DNA from: an uncultured Bacteroidales bacterium
Lineage (GTDB): Bacteria > Bacteroidota > Bacteroidia > Bacteroidales > F082
Direction of reading: 5' to 3'
DNA length: 8,599 bases
Assembly (NCBI GenBank): GCA_937877465.1
Contig: CALFIT010000143.1
Coordinates: 1-8,599 of the forward strand
Positions 1 to 6,083 of this stretch are shown here, piece after piece. A program made the translations under genes and the position numbers. Position 1 is the first letter of the stretch. Each line of letters starts with the position of its first letter. A model generated the notes under the pieces. The model did no database searches and was not told the origin of the DNA. It saw nothing but the letters and a program-made list of their open reading frames with translations.

Positions 1-78
1 ACAGGGGTTTCCAAGAAACCACAAACTTCTGCCTTATTTAGAGCCTGAGTAAATACCACAAAAAAAATCGAAAAATCG

Positions 79-109
79 TTTGCCGAAACAGAAATGATGA
101 TTACCTTTG
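79..109 (+). promoter_or_regulatory. Bacteroidota-type promoter (-33 TTTG / -7 TAnnTTTG)
   Basis: TTTG at 79-82 is followed by 19 bases and then TACCTTTG at 102-109. This exactly matches the known Bacteroides housekeeping consensus of TTTG at -33 and TAnnTTTG at -7. Transcription would start near 114-117, giving a leader of about 87 bases before DUF3127, probably read through into mnmE. The match is seen directly in the sequence; the start site is inferred from the usual spacing. Confidence 0.65.
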
Positions 110-116
110 CAATCTC

Positions 117-135
117 AAAACCAACGAATGGTTTT
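117..135 (+). promoter_or_regulatory. Stem-loop at the predicted 5' end of the DUF3127-mnmE mRNA
   Basis: AAAACCA (117-123) and TGGTTTT (129-135) form a perfect 7-bp stem around a 5-base loop. It lies at or within a few bases of the transcription start predicted from the promoter. A 5'-terminal stem can protect an mRNA from decay, but that role here is inference, and a 7-bp A/T-rich stem could arise by chance. Confidence 0.35.
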
Positions 136-202
136 CTCCATCCAAACAGCACGTTTTAAATCTTTAAATTTTTGAATCTTTAATCATTAAATACTACACA
201 CT

Positions 203-607
203 ATGGAAATTACAGGAAAAGTGGTCAGACTCGGTAATCTGACCGAAGGAACCAGCGCCCGTGGCCCGTGGCGCAAACAAGAACTCATCATCGAGACCGA
301 GGAACAATATCCCCGCACGGTTTGCCTGATCTGTTGGACGAACCAAATCGACGAGATCCAGAAATTCGCGCCCGGACAGACCATCAAGGCGCAGATTGAG
401 ATTTCGTCGCGCGAATTCAATGGAAAATGGTATACCGACGTGCGGGTGTGGCGTTTCGACCCCGTCGGCGCCGCCGTACCTGCGGCTGCCGCCCCGGCAC
501 AACCTGCCCAGCAGCCTGCGATGCACCAAACGCCTCCCGCAGCTGCTCCTGCACCGGACTTCTATCCTCCGGCGGGCGACGACAGCGTGGACGACCTGCC
601 CTTCTAA
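203..607 (+). CDS. DUF3127 family protein with SSB-like acidic C-terminal tail
   Basis: This 134-residue protein matches the DUF3127 family as I recall it, which has no assigned function and is common in Bacteroidota. Three parts are visible. A compact beta-rich N-terminal domain (about residues 1-86) starts MEITGKVVRLG and contains GPWRKQELIIET and GKWYTDVRVWRF; its length and strand pattern suggest an OB-like fold (inference). A low-complexity linker of Ala, Pro and Gln covers about 88-124. The acidic tip DDSVDDLPF occupies 126-134. The domain, flexible linker and D-D-x-P-F tip copy the layout of single-stranded DNA-binding protein, whose tip docks DNA repair and replication partners. The ATG at 203 is the first in frame, with no Shine-Dalgarno. 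The stop is five bases before mnmE, so the two are probably cotranscribed. A nucleic-acid role is plausible but unproven. Confidence 0.88.
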   Translation: MEITGKVVRLGNLTEGTSARGPWRKQELIIETEEQYPRTVCLICWTNQIDEIQKFAPGQTIKAQIEISSREFNGKWYTDVRVWRFDPVGAAVPAAAAPAQPAQQPAMHQTPPAAAPAPDFYPPAGDDSVDDLPF

Positions 608-612
608 ACATT

Positions 613-2031
613 ATGTTAAATTCACAAATCCTCAATAACGACACTATTTGCGCCCTTGCCACGCCACACGGCATGGGCGCAATCGCTGTTGTACGTGTGT
701 CGGGACCCGAGGCCGTTACCATTGTAAGTCAAATATTTACACAAAATAACAAGCCTTTTGACTTGGAAAAGATGGTCGCAAATAAAGCCTATTACGGGCA
801 TATTGTGGATCACGGAAAACTACTTGACGAGGTGCTGGTAACGTTTTTCCGAGCCCCCCACTCTTTCACTGGCGAAGACTCGTCCGAAATCAGCGTACAC
901 GGCTCGGTTTACATCCAGCAGAAACTGCTTCAGGTGCTGATTGCGCACGGCTGTCGCATGGCCGAAGCCGGCGAGTTCACGCGCCGCGCCTTCGTCAACC
1001 GCAAGTTCGACCTTGCCCAAGCCGAAGCCATCGCCGATTTGATTGGTTCGGAAAGCGAAGCCGCCCACCGCGTGGCCATCAACCAACTTAAAGGCGGATT
1101 TTCCAAGGAACTTCAAATGCTACGCTCCAAGTTATTGGAAATGACTTCTTTAATGGAACTTGAGTTGGATTTCTCAGAGGAAGATGTGGAGTTTGCCGAC
1201 CGAAGCCAGCTGCGAGCCTTACTTGACGAGACATTGGCTCATGTCAACCGACTCAAGGATTCGTTTCGCTTGGGAAACGCCATCAAGAACGGCATTCCCG
1301 TGGCCATTGTGGGTCAAACTAACACGGGTAAAAGCACCCTGTTGAACGCCCTTCTGGGTGAAGACCGCGCCATTGTGAGCGACATTGCCGGCACCACCCG
1401 CGACACGATTGAGGAAACGCTGAACATCAACGGCATCCTCTACCGCTTCATCGACACGGCCGGACTCCGCCAAACCGACGAGACCATCGAGAAAATCGGC
1501 ATCGAACGCTCGTATAGGAAGATTCATGAAGCGACGGTCGCCATCGGTATGTTGGACGCCACAAAAGACTATGTATCAATACTTTCGTCGGCCAATGCGA
1601 TTGCCGGAAAGGTCAATCTGAAGCAACAACAACTTGTCTTGTGTATTAATAAGGTGGACACGTTAGCCGACCAAGGCGCGGTTCTCTTAGAACAACTGCG
1701 CCATGATTTGGGCAACGACGAAATCAAAATCATCCGCCTTTCGGCCAAGTACGGTTTCGGCCTGAACGACCTTTACAACACCCTGAAACACAGCCAGCCC
1801 CTCGCCTGCCCCGATGCCACTTTGGTGACCAATGTGCGGCATTATGAGGCTCTGCTTCATGCTTCCGAAAGCCTCAAATCAGTTAAAGAAGGACTTGAAA
1901 TGAATGTTCCTACTGACTTGGTTTCGCAAGACTTACATGAAGCATTATATTACCTTGGAAGCATCACGGGTGAAATCACGACGACCGAGGTTTTGGGAAC
2001 CATTTTTTCCAGATTCTGCATCGGAAAGTAA
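613..2031 (+). CDS. mnmE: tRNA uridine-5-carboxymethylaminomethyl modification GTPase MnmE
   Basis: MnmE (TrmE) is a cytoplasmic, potassium-activated GTPase. With MnmG it builds the cmnm5 group on wobble uridine 34 of certain tRNAs, using a tetrahydrofolate one-carbon donor. The 472-residue product is close to the usual length of about 450-475. The folate-binding N-terminal domain begins NDTICALATPHGMGAIAVVRVSG. A helical domain follows, with the G domain inserted at about 228-378: P-loop GQTNTGKST (234-242), switch region DIAGTTRDT (257-265), DTAG (281-284) and NKVD (346-349). The C-terminus FCIGK with Cys469 is the family hallmark. N237 aligns with the potassium-binding Asn of E. coli MnmE; the usual Pro before it is Thr here. 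The frame is open back to 427, but that part overlaps DUF3127 and is not MnmE-like, so I place the start at the ATG at 613. Confidence 0.97.
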   Translation: MLNSQILNNDTICALATPHGMGAIAVVRVSGPEAVTIVSQIFTQNNKPFDLEKMVANKAYYGHIVDHGKLLDEVLVTFFRAPHSFTGEDSSEISVHGSVYIQQKLLQVLIAHGCRMAEAGEFTRRAFVNRKFDLAQAEAIADLIGSESEAAHRVAINQLKGGFSKELQMLRSKLLEMTSLMELELDFSEEDVEFADRSQLRALLDETLAHVNRLKDSFRLGNAIKNGIPVAIVGQTNTGKSTLLNALLGEDRAIVSDIAGTTRDTIEETLNINGILYRFIDTAGLRQTDETIEKIGIERSYRKIHEATVAIGMLDATKDYVSILSSANAIAGKVNLKQQQLVLCINKVDTLADQGAVLLEQLRHDLGNDEIKIIRLSAKYGFGLNDLYNTLKHSQPLACPDATLVTNVRHYEALLHASESLKSVKEGLEMNVPTDLVSQDLHEALYYLGSITGEITTTEVLGTIFSRFCIGK

Positions 2032-2060
2032 TATAAATTTCCCATGAATACATTAGCTTA

Positions 2061-2100
2061 GTTCTTTGTAGAGGTGTGAGAACACACCCCTACAAAGAAC
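2061..2100. terminator. Long hairpin between convergent mnmE and etfA
   Basis: GTTCTTTGTAGAGGTGTG (2061-2078) pairs with CACACCCCTACAAAGAAC (2083-2100) around the loop AGAA. This is an 18-bp stem with a single A-C mismatch. Its place between two converging genes, 29 bases after mnmE and 19 bases beyond the etfA stop, suits a bidirectional transcription end. Neither strand has a clear U-tract after the stem, so it is not a textbook intrinsic terminator. It could instead be a dispersed palindromic repeat doing the same job. Confidence 0.6.
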
Positions 2101-2119
2101 AGCATTGTTCGGAGAAGCC

Positions 2120-3142
2120 TTACTTCTCCACTTCCTTCTTCAGGCGCTCCGTCAGCATGGGGACGATCTTGTGCAGGTCTCCCACGATGCCAAGGTCGGC
2201 GACGCTGAAGATGGGCGCAAACTTGTCCTTGTTGATGGCGATGATGAAGTCGGACTCTTCCATGCCGGCCAAGTGCTGGATGGCACCGCTGATGCCACAA
2301 GCCATGTAGAGGTTCGGGCGGACGGTCTTACCCGTCTGACCGACTTGTCTCTCATGGGGCATCACGCCGTTATCGACCATGGCGCGGCTCGACGAAACCT
2401 GTCCGCCAAGCACGTCGGCCAAAGCCTGCAACTTGTCGAAGCCTTCCTTGTTGTGGACGCCACGACCGCCCGAAACCAAAATCTTGGCGTCGGCGATGTC
2501 CACCATAGCCTTGTCTTCACGGATGGTCTCGACGAGCTTCACCTTGAACTTGGTGGTGTCAAATTTCGGGACGAAATCTGTTACAGTGCCTTGACGGCCT
2601 TCCTCGCGCTGGCGTTTCTGCATCACGCCCGGGCGCACGGTCGACATCTGCGGACGGTTGTTCGGGCAGATGATGGTGGCCATCAGGTTGCCGCCGAAAG
2701 CGGGACGTGTCATGCGGAACTGTGGCTCACCTTTGCTCTTCTCGTCGCTGACGACTTCGAGTTTGGTGCAGTCGGCGGTGAGGCCGGTCTTCAGGCGCGA
2801 GGCGATGCGCGGTGCCATGTCGCGGCCAATGGTGGTGGCACCATAAAGCACGATGCTCGGTTTGCGCTCCTCGATGATCTGGTTGACGACCTGCGCATAT
2901 TGCTCGGTCAAGTAGTCCTTCAGTTCGGGCGTGTCGACGACGATGACCTCGTCGGCACCAAATTCAATCAGTTTCCGGGCTTGGTCCTTGATGCCGCAGC
3001 CCAGCAGCATGGCGACGACCTTCTCACCGAGCGTGTCGGCGAGGTCGCGGGCCTTACCTAAAAGTTCGTATGCAACGGATTGGATGACACCCTCACGTTG
3101 TTCTGCGAAAACGAATACGTTCTTAAAATCTTTCAATTCCAT
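2120..3142 (-). CDS. etfA: Electron transfer flavoprotein subunit alpha
   Basis: EtfA binds FAD and, with EtfB, passes electrons between acyl-CoA dehydrogenase and another carrier. The 340-residue length is normal for the family. The N-terminal nucleotide-binding-like domain covers about residues 1-205. The FAD domain is clear: SGGRGV (224-229), the conserved Arg253 in SSRAM, RQVGQTGKTVRPNLYMACG with GISGAIQH (265-290), and KDKFAPIFSVADLGIVGD (305-322). The start ATG lies 11 bases after the etfB stop and has no Shine-Dalgarno, which is usual in this phylum. As the last gene of the hbd-bcd-etfB-etfA run, it ends near the 2061-2100 hairpin. The family assignment is firm. Whether the complex bifurcates electrons is better judged from EtfB. 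Confidence 0.96.
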   Translation of the reverse strand: MELKDFKNVFVFAEQREGVIQSVAYELLGKARDLADTLGEKVVAMLLGCGIKDQARKLIEFGADEVIVVDTPELKDYLTEQYAQVVNQIIEERKPSIVLYGATTIGRDMAPRIASRLKTGLTADCTKLEVVSDEKSKGEPQFRMTRPAFGGNLMATIICPNNRPQMSTVRPGVMQKRQREEGRQGTVTDFVPKFDTTKFKVKLVETIREDKAMVDIADAKILVSGGRGVHNKEGFDKLQALADVLGGQVSSSRAMVDNGVMPHERQVGQTGKTVRPNLYMACGISGAIQHLAGMEESDFIIAINKDKFAPIFSVADLGIVGDLHKIVPMLTERLKKEVEK

Positions 3143-3153
3143 GGCTGTGACTT

Positions 3154-3936
3154 TTAGATGATGTGTTTTTCTTTCAGTTTGTTGACAATCAGCTCGACGG
3201 CTTCTTCCTCGCTCACTTCGTGGACTTCGCCGGGTTCCTTCATGGCTTTGGGGAACGACTGGAACACCTTGGTGGGCGAACCGGCCAAGCCGAGTTTGCT
3301 CTCATCGACGTCGATCTTGTCGGCGCCCCACACTTCGACTTCCTTGTCGTAGGCCTCAACGATGCCGCTGACGGTCATGTAACGCGGTTCGAAGGCCGAG
3401 GCCAACACGGTCAAGACGCACTTGCCTTCCACTTCGAGCACTTGGACGCTGTCTTCGTTCTCCTTGTGGACCAACAGGTTGCCGTTGTCGAGTTTTTTGG
3501 CGTCGCAGACATACGACACCTGAGGCAGGCCGAGGTGCTCGGCCAATTCGGGACCCACTTGCGCGGTGTCGCCGTCGATGGCTTGACGACCGGCAATGAT
3601 GAGGTCGTAGTCCAACGTGCGGCAGAGGCCCGACAAGGCGTATGACGTGGCCAAGGTGTCGGCACCCGCAAACTTGCGGTCAGAGAGAAGGATGGCGCGG
3701 TCGGCACCCATGGCGAAAGCCTCGCGCAGGATGACGTCGGCCTGGGCCGGGCCCATCGAGATGACGGTGACCTTGGCACCGAATTGGTCTTTCAGACGCA
3801 AAGCGAGTTCAAGGCCGCCCTTGTCGTCGGGGTTCATGATGCTCGGTACGCCTTCACGAATCAGCGTGCCCTTTACCGGATCAATCTTGATTTCGGTGGT
3901 ATCCGGAACTTGTTTTACACAAACGATGATATTCAT
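3154..3936 (-). CDS. etfB: Electron transfer flavoprotein subunit beta, likely of the electron-bifurcating class
   Basis: This 260-residue protein starts MNIIVCVKQVPDT, the standard EtfB opening. It carries NPDDKGGLELALRLKD (35-50), DRKFAGADTLATSYAL (86-101), GRQAIDGDTAQVGPELAEHL (116-135) and EPRYMTVSGIVEAYDKEVEVW (183-203). In respiratory EtfB the nucleotide beside AIDxD is AMP. The form AIDGDTAQVGP is what I associate with bifurcating Etf of anaerobes such as Acidaminococcus and clostridia, where that site holds a second FAD. There Etf and butyryl-CoA dehydrogenase split NADH electrons between crotonyl-CoA and ferredoxin. Bifurcation here is inference from these motifs and from the adjacent bcd and hbd genes. 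A perfect AGGAGG sits seven bases before the ATG. The bcd stop is 14 bases upstream, so the genes form one operon. Confidence 0.96.
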   Translation of the reverse strand: MNIIVCVKQVPDTTEIKIDPVKGTLIREGVPSIMNPDDKGGLELALRLKDQFGAKVTVISMGPAQADVILREAFAMGADRAILLSDRKFAGADTLATSYALSGLCRTLDYDLIIAGRQAIDGDTAQVGPELAEHLGLPQVSYVCDAKKLDNGNLLVHKENEDSVQVLEVEGKCVLTVLASAFEPRYMTVSGIVEAYDKEVEVWGADKIDVDESKLGLAGSPTKVFQSFPKAMKEPGEVHEVSEEEAVELIVNKLKEKHII

Positions 3937-3943
3937 ATACTTC

Positions 3944-3949
3944 CCTCCT
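3944..3949 (-). promoter_or_regulatory. Strong Shine-Dalgarno sequence before etfB
   Basis: On the minus strand AGGAGG is followed by seven bases and the etfB ATG. This is a perfect anti-16S match at ideal spacing. The other starts I examined in the window (DUF3127, mnmE, etfA, bcd, hbd) show no comparable site; only nuclease 1 has a weak AAAGGAAAA. Bacteroidota genes usually lack such sites and their ribosomes are reported to hide the anti-SD sequence, so this one stands out. Confidence 0.6.
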
Positions 3950-3950
3950 A

Positions 3951-5090
3951 TTATTTGAACAATTGACCGGCAATGACCATGCGCTGGACTTCCGATGTGC
4001 CTTCATAAATCTCCGTAATCTTGGCGTCGCGCATCATGCGCTCGACGGGATACTCACGCGTGTAGCCGTAGCCACCGTGGAACTGCACGGCCTTGGTTGT
4101 TACTTCCATAGCAGTTTCGGCGGCAAAGAGTTTGGCCATGGCCGCATCAGCCGAATACGGGATGCCCATGTCCTTCTTCCAAGCGGCGCTGCGCACCAAC
4201 AGACGGGCGGCCTCGACCTTGGTCTTGAGGTCGGCCATCTGGAACTGCGTGTTCTGGAACTGGGCGATGGCCTTGCCAAACTGCTTGCGTTCCTTGGTGT
4301 ATTTAACCGTTTCATCCATAGCACCTTGGGCGATGCCAAGGGCTTGCGAGGCGATACCGATACGGCCACCGTCCAAGGTCTTCATGGCGATGTTGAAGCC
4401 CTTGCCGAGCGGGCCGAGTTGGTTTTCCTTCGGCACTTCGCAGTTCTCGAAAATCAATTCGCAGGTCGCGCTGCCACGGATACCCATCTTCAGTTCCTTC
4501 TTGCCGATGCTGAAGCCGGGCATGCCCTTCTCCACGATGAAGGCGGAGATGCCCTTCACGCCTTTCGACTTGTCGGTCATGGCCATGACGATGAACACGT
4601 CGGCGTAGGCCGCGTTGGTGATGAAGATCTTCGTGCCGTTGAGGATCCACTTGTCGCCAGCATCGACGGCGGTCGTCTGCTGCATGGCGGCATCGGTGCC
4701 GGCGTTGGGTTCGGTGAGGCCGAAAGCGCCGATCCATTCGCCCGAGGCGAGCTTGGGCAGATACTTCATCTTCTGATCCTCCGTGCCGTTCTCCAAGATG
4801 GGAGCAATGCACAAGGAGGTGTGAGCCGAGAGGATGACGCCGGTGGTGGCGCACACTCTCGATAACTCTTCGACGGCCATGATGTACATCTGGACCGTTC
4901 CGCCTGCGCCGCCGTATTGCTTCGGCACGGGAATGCCCATCAAACCGAGCTTGCCCATCTTCTCGACGGTCTCGATAGGATAGCGTTCCTGTTCATCGAC
5001 TTCGGCAGCCAAAGGCTTTACTTCGTTCTCCGCAAACGAGCGTATCATTTGCAGGAAAAGCTGTTCTGTCTTTGAATAACTAAAATCCAT
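3951..5090 (-). CDS. bcd: Short-chain acyl-CoA dehydrogenase (probable butyryl-CoA dehydrogenase)
   Basis: This flavoprotein interconverts short acyl-CoA and 2-enoyl-CoA; in fermenters it reduces crotonyl-CoA to butyryl-CoA using Etf. Its 379 residues are the normal length. The FAD and substrate signature AFGLTEPNAGTD lies at 122-133, the flavin-contact motif ERKQFG at 267-272, QFHGGYGYTREYPVERMMRD at 336-355, and the catalytic base is Glu363 in IYEGTSE, the position used by short- and medium-chain enzymes. The protein resembles bacterial butyryl-CoA dehydrogenases throughout. Co-location with etfB, etfA and hbd supports the butyryl-CoA role, but exact chain length cannot be read from sequence alone, and a branched-chain substrate remains possible. 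The ATG at 5090 has no Shine-Dalgarno. The 92-base gap from hbd is filled by heptamer repeats. Confidence 0.93.
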   Translation of the reverse strand: MDFSYSKTEQLFLQMIRSFAENEVKPLAAEVDEQERYPIETVEKMGKLGLMGIPVPKQYGGAGGTVQMYIMAVEELSRVCATTGVILSAHTSLCIAPILENGTEDQKMKYLPKLASGEWIGAFGLTEPNAGTDAAMQQTTAVDAGDKWILNGTKIFITNAAYADVFIVMAMTDKSKGVKGISAFIVEKGMPGFSIGKKELKMGIRGSATCELIFENCEVPKENQLGPLGKGFNIAMKTLDGGRIGIASQALGIAQGAMDETVKYTKERKQFGKAIAQFQNTQFQMADLKTKVEAARLLVRSAAWKKDMGIPYSADAAMAKLFAAETAMEVTTKAVQFHGGYGYTREYPVERMMRDAKITEIYEGTSEVQRMVIAGQLFK

Positions 5091-5096
5091 TTTGTT

Positions 5097-5180
5097 CAGT
5101 TTTCAGTTACCAGTTTTCAGTTATCAGTTATCAATTCTCCAAATCGGAAACTGACAACTGATAACTGCCAACTGCCAACT
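5097..5180. repeat. Heptamer repeat array in inverted orientation (CAGTTNN / NNAACTG)
   Basis: The left arm reads as seven-base units CAGTTTT, CAGTTAC, CAGTTTT, CAGTTAT, CAGTTAT and a degenerate CAATTCT (5097-5138). After a 9-base centre, the right arm carries the complementary units AAACTG, ACAACTG, ATAACTG, CCAACTG and CCAACT (5148-5180). The arms can pair in several registers and fold into a long imperfect hairpin. The array fills almost the whole gap between hbd and bcd, so it would be transcribed inside the operon. It looks like a simple-sequence or dispersed intergenic repeat. It could expand or shrink by slippage and might affect mRNA processing between the two genes (inference). Confidence 0.8.
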
Positions 5181-5182
5181 AA

Positions 5183-6019
5183 TTAATACTTATAGAATCC
5201 TTCTCCAGTTTTGCGACCGAGCAATCCGGCGCGCACCATCTTCCTCAGCAAGGGATGAGGACGGTACTTCGGGTCGCCGAACTCTTTGTAGAGCACTTCC
5301 ATGATAGCTAAGTTGACGTCGTTGCCGATGAGGTCGGCCAAGGCCAAGGGACCCATCGGGTGGTTGGCGCCCAGCATCATGCACTTGTCGATGTCCTCCG
5401 CGCTGGCGATGCCGTCGGCTAAGATGCCGACCGCCTCGTTGATCATGGGGATGAGGATGCGGTTGACGACGAAGCCGGGGGCTTCCTTCACCTCGACGGG
5501 CTGCTTGCCGATGGAGGTGGCAAGGTCGACGATGCACTTGGTCACCTCGTCGCTTGTGAGCTGGCCCTTAATGACTTCCACCAGGGCCATGCGGTCGGCG
5601 GGGTTGAAGAAGTGCATGCCGATGAACTGGGACGGACGGCTCGTGCAGGCGGCGATTTCGGTGATCGACAGCGAGGACGAGTTGGTGGCGAAGACGGTCT
5701 CTGGCTTGCAGATCTTGTCAAGCTCCATGAATACGTCTTTCTTCAGTTGCATCTCCTCGACGGCTGCCTCGATGACGAGGTCGGCATCGGCGAAGGTGGC
5801 GTAGTCGGTGGTGGTGCTGATGTTGTTCAGCAGGGCATCGACGGCCTCTTGGGTCATCTTGCCCTTCTCGACGAGCTTGCCGTAGCCCTTCGAGATGGAA
5901 GCCATGGCCTTGTCGAGGCTGGCTTGTGTGCGGCTCTTCATGACGACGGGCATCTTGGCGGCGAATGCCTTCACGATACCCTTGGCCATGGTGCCGGTTC
6001 CGATAACACAGATTTTCAT
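5183..6019 (-). CDS. hbd: 3-hydroxybutyryl-CoA dehydrogenase
   Basis: The enzyme reduces acetoacetyl-CoA to 3-hydroxybutyryl-CoA, two steps before the reaction of the adjacent bcd. The 278 residues match the usual 280. The Rossmann motif GTGTMAKG lies at 7-14. The catalytic set aligns with clostridial Hbd at an offset of two: Ser115 in NSSS, His136 in MHFFNP and Asn186 in FVVNR. The C-terminal domain carries NRILIPMINEAVGIL, LGANHPMGPL and the end GLLGRKTGEGFYKY. One oddity: the acidic residue that normally ends the second beta strand and binds the NAD ribose (Asp in VVLRD) is Ser29, followed by Arg30 (VVMKSR), a pattern that usually favours NADP(H). Strand 2 is also one residue shorter, and the loop reads AKGIVK where GSGIAQ is usual. 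The ATG at 6019 has no Shine-Dalgarno; the leader carries a 15-bp-period repeat. Confidence 0.95.
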   Translation of the reverse strand: MKICVIGTGTMAKGIVKAFAAKMPVVMKSRTQASLDKAMASISKGYGKLVEKGKMTQEAVDALLNNISTTTDYATFADADLVIEAAVEEMQLKKDVFMELDKICKPETVFATNSSSLSITEIAACTSRPSQFIGMHFFNPADRMALVEVIKGQLTSDEVTKCIVDLATSIGKQPVEVKEAPGFVVNRILIPMINEAVGILADGIASAEDIDKCMMLGANHPMGPLALADLIGNDVNLAIMEVLYKEFGDPKYRPHPLLRKMVRAGLLGRKTGEGFYKY

Positions 6020-6028
6020 GATGTTTGG

Positions 6029-6057
6029 AATTTAATGATTTGAAATTTAATGATTTG
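6029..6057. repeat. Two direct copies of AATTTAATGATTTG upstream of hbd
   Basis: The 14-base word occurs at 6029-6042 and 6044-6057, a period of 15, immediately upstream of hbd. Read on the minus (hbd) strand it gives AATCATTAAAT twice. The same AATCATTAAAT appears just before the DUF3127 start at 182-192 on the plus strand. This could be a common leader or unstructured translation-enhancing sequence, or a slippage duplication at the edge of the restriction cassette. Confidence 0.75.
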
Positions 6058-6083
6058 ATTTATAAACTGTTATTATTGTATAG

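Larger units (their letters stand above)
1..202. other. Non-coding leader region upstream of the DUF3127 gene
   Basis: I find no credible gene here. The stretch holds a small hairpin at 6-20 (GGTTTC, loop CAA, GAAACC) that could belong to the end of a gene left of the window, although no T-run follows it on the plus strand. It then holds a Bacteroides-type promoter (79-109), a short stem-loop just after the predicted transcription start (117-135), and an AT-rich leader with repeated AATCTTTAA and AATCATTAA words (159-192) leading to the ATG at 203. No ribosome binding site is visible before that ATG. Confidence 0.6.

Noticed and set aside
427..612. Upstream extension of the mnmE reading frame
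   Set aside because: These codons overlap DUF3127 in another frame and encode an Arg/Pro/Cys-rich stretch unlike MnmE. The MnmE homology begins right after the ATG at 613.
2105..3061. Plus-strand open frame of 318 codons opposite etfA
   Set aside because: It lies wholly antisense to a clearly recognised etfA, and its product (rich in His, Asp, Val and Gly) resembles no family. Long antisense frames are common opposite GC-rich genes.
3963..4865. Plus-strand open frame of 300 codons opposite bcd
   Set aside because: It is a mirror frame of the acyl-CoA dehydrogenase gene with no recognisable domain and composition typical of antisense shadows.
5097..5180. Heptamer repeats as a possible CRISPR array
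   Set aside because: The units are 7 bases long and contiguous, with no unique spacers, and they invert halfway. No cas gene is nearby.
6020..6083. Promoter for hbd between the restriction cassette and hbd
   Set aside because: No TAnnTTTG with an upstream TTTG at proper spacing is visible on the minus strand. The AT-rich sequence gives only weak -10-like words, so I do not call a promoter.
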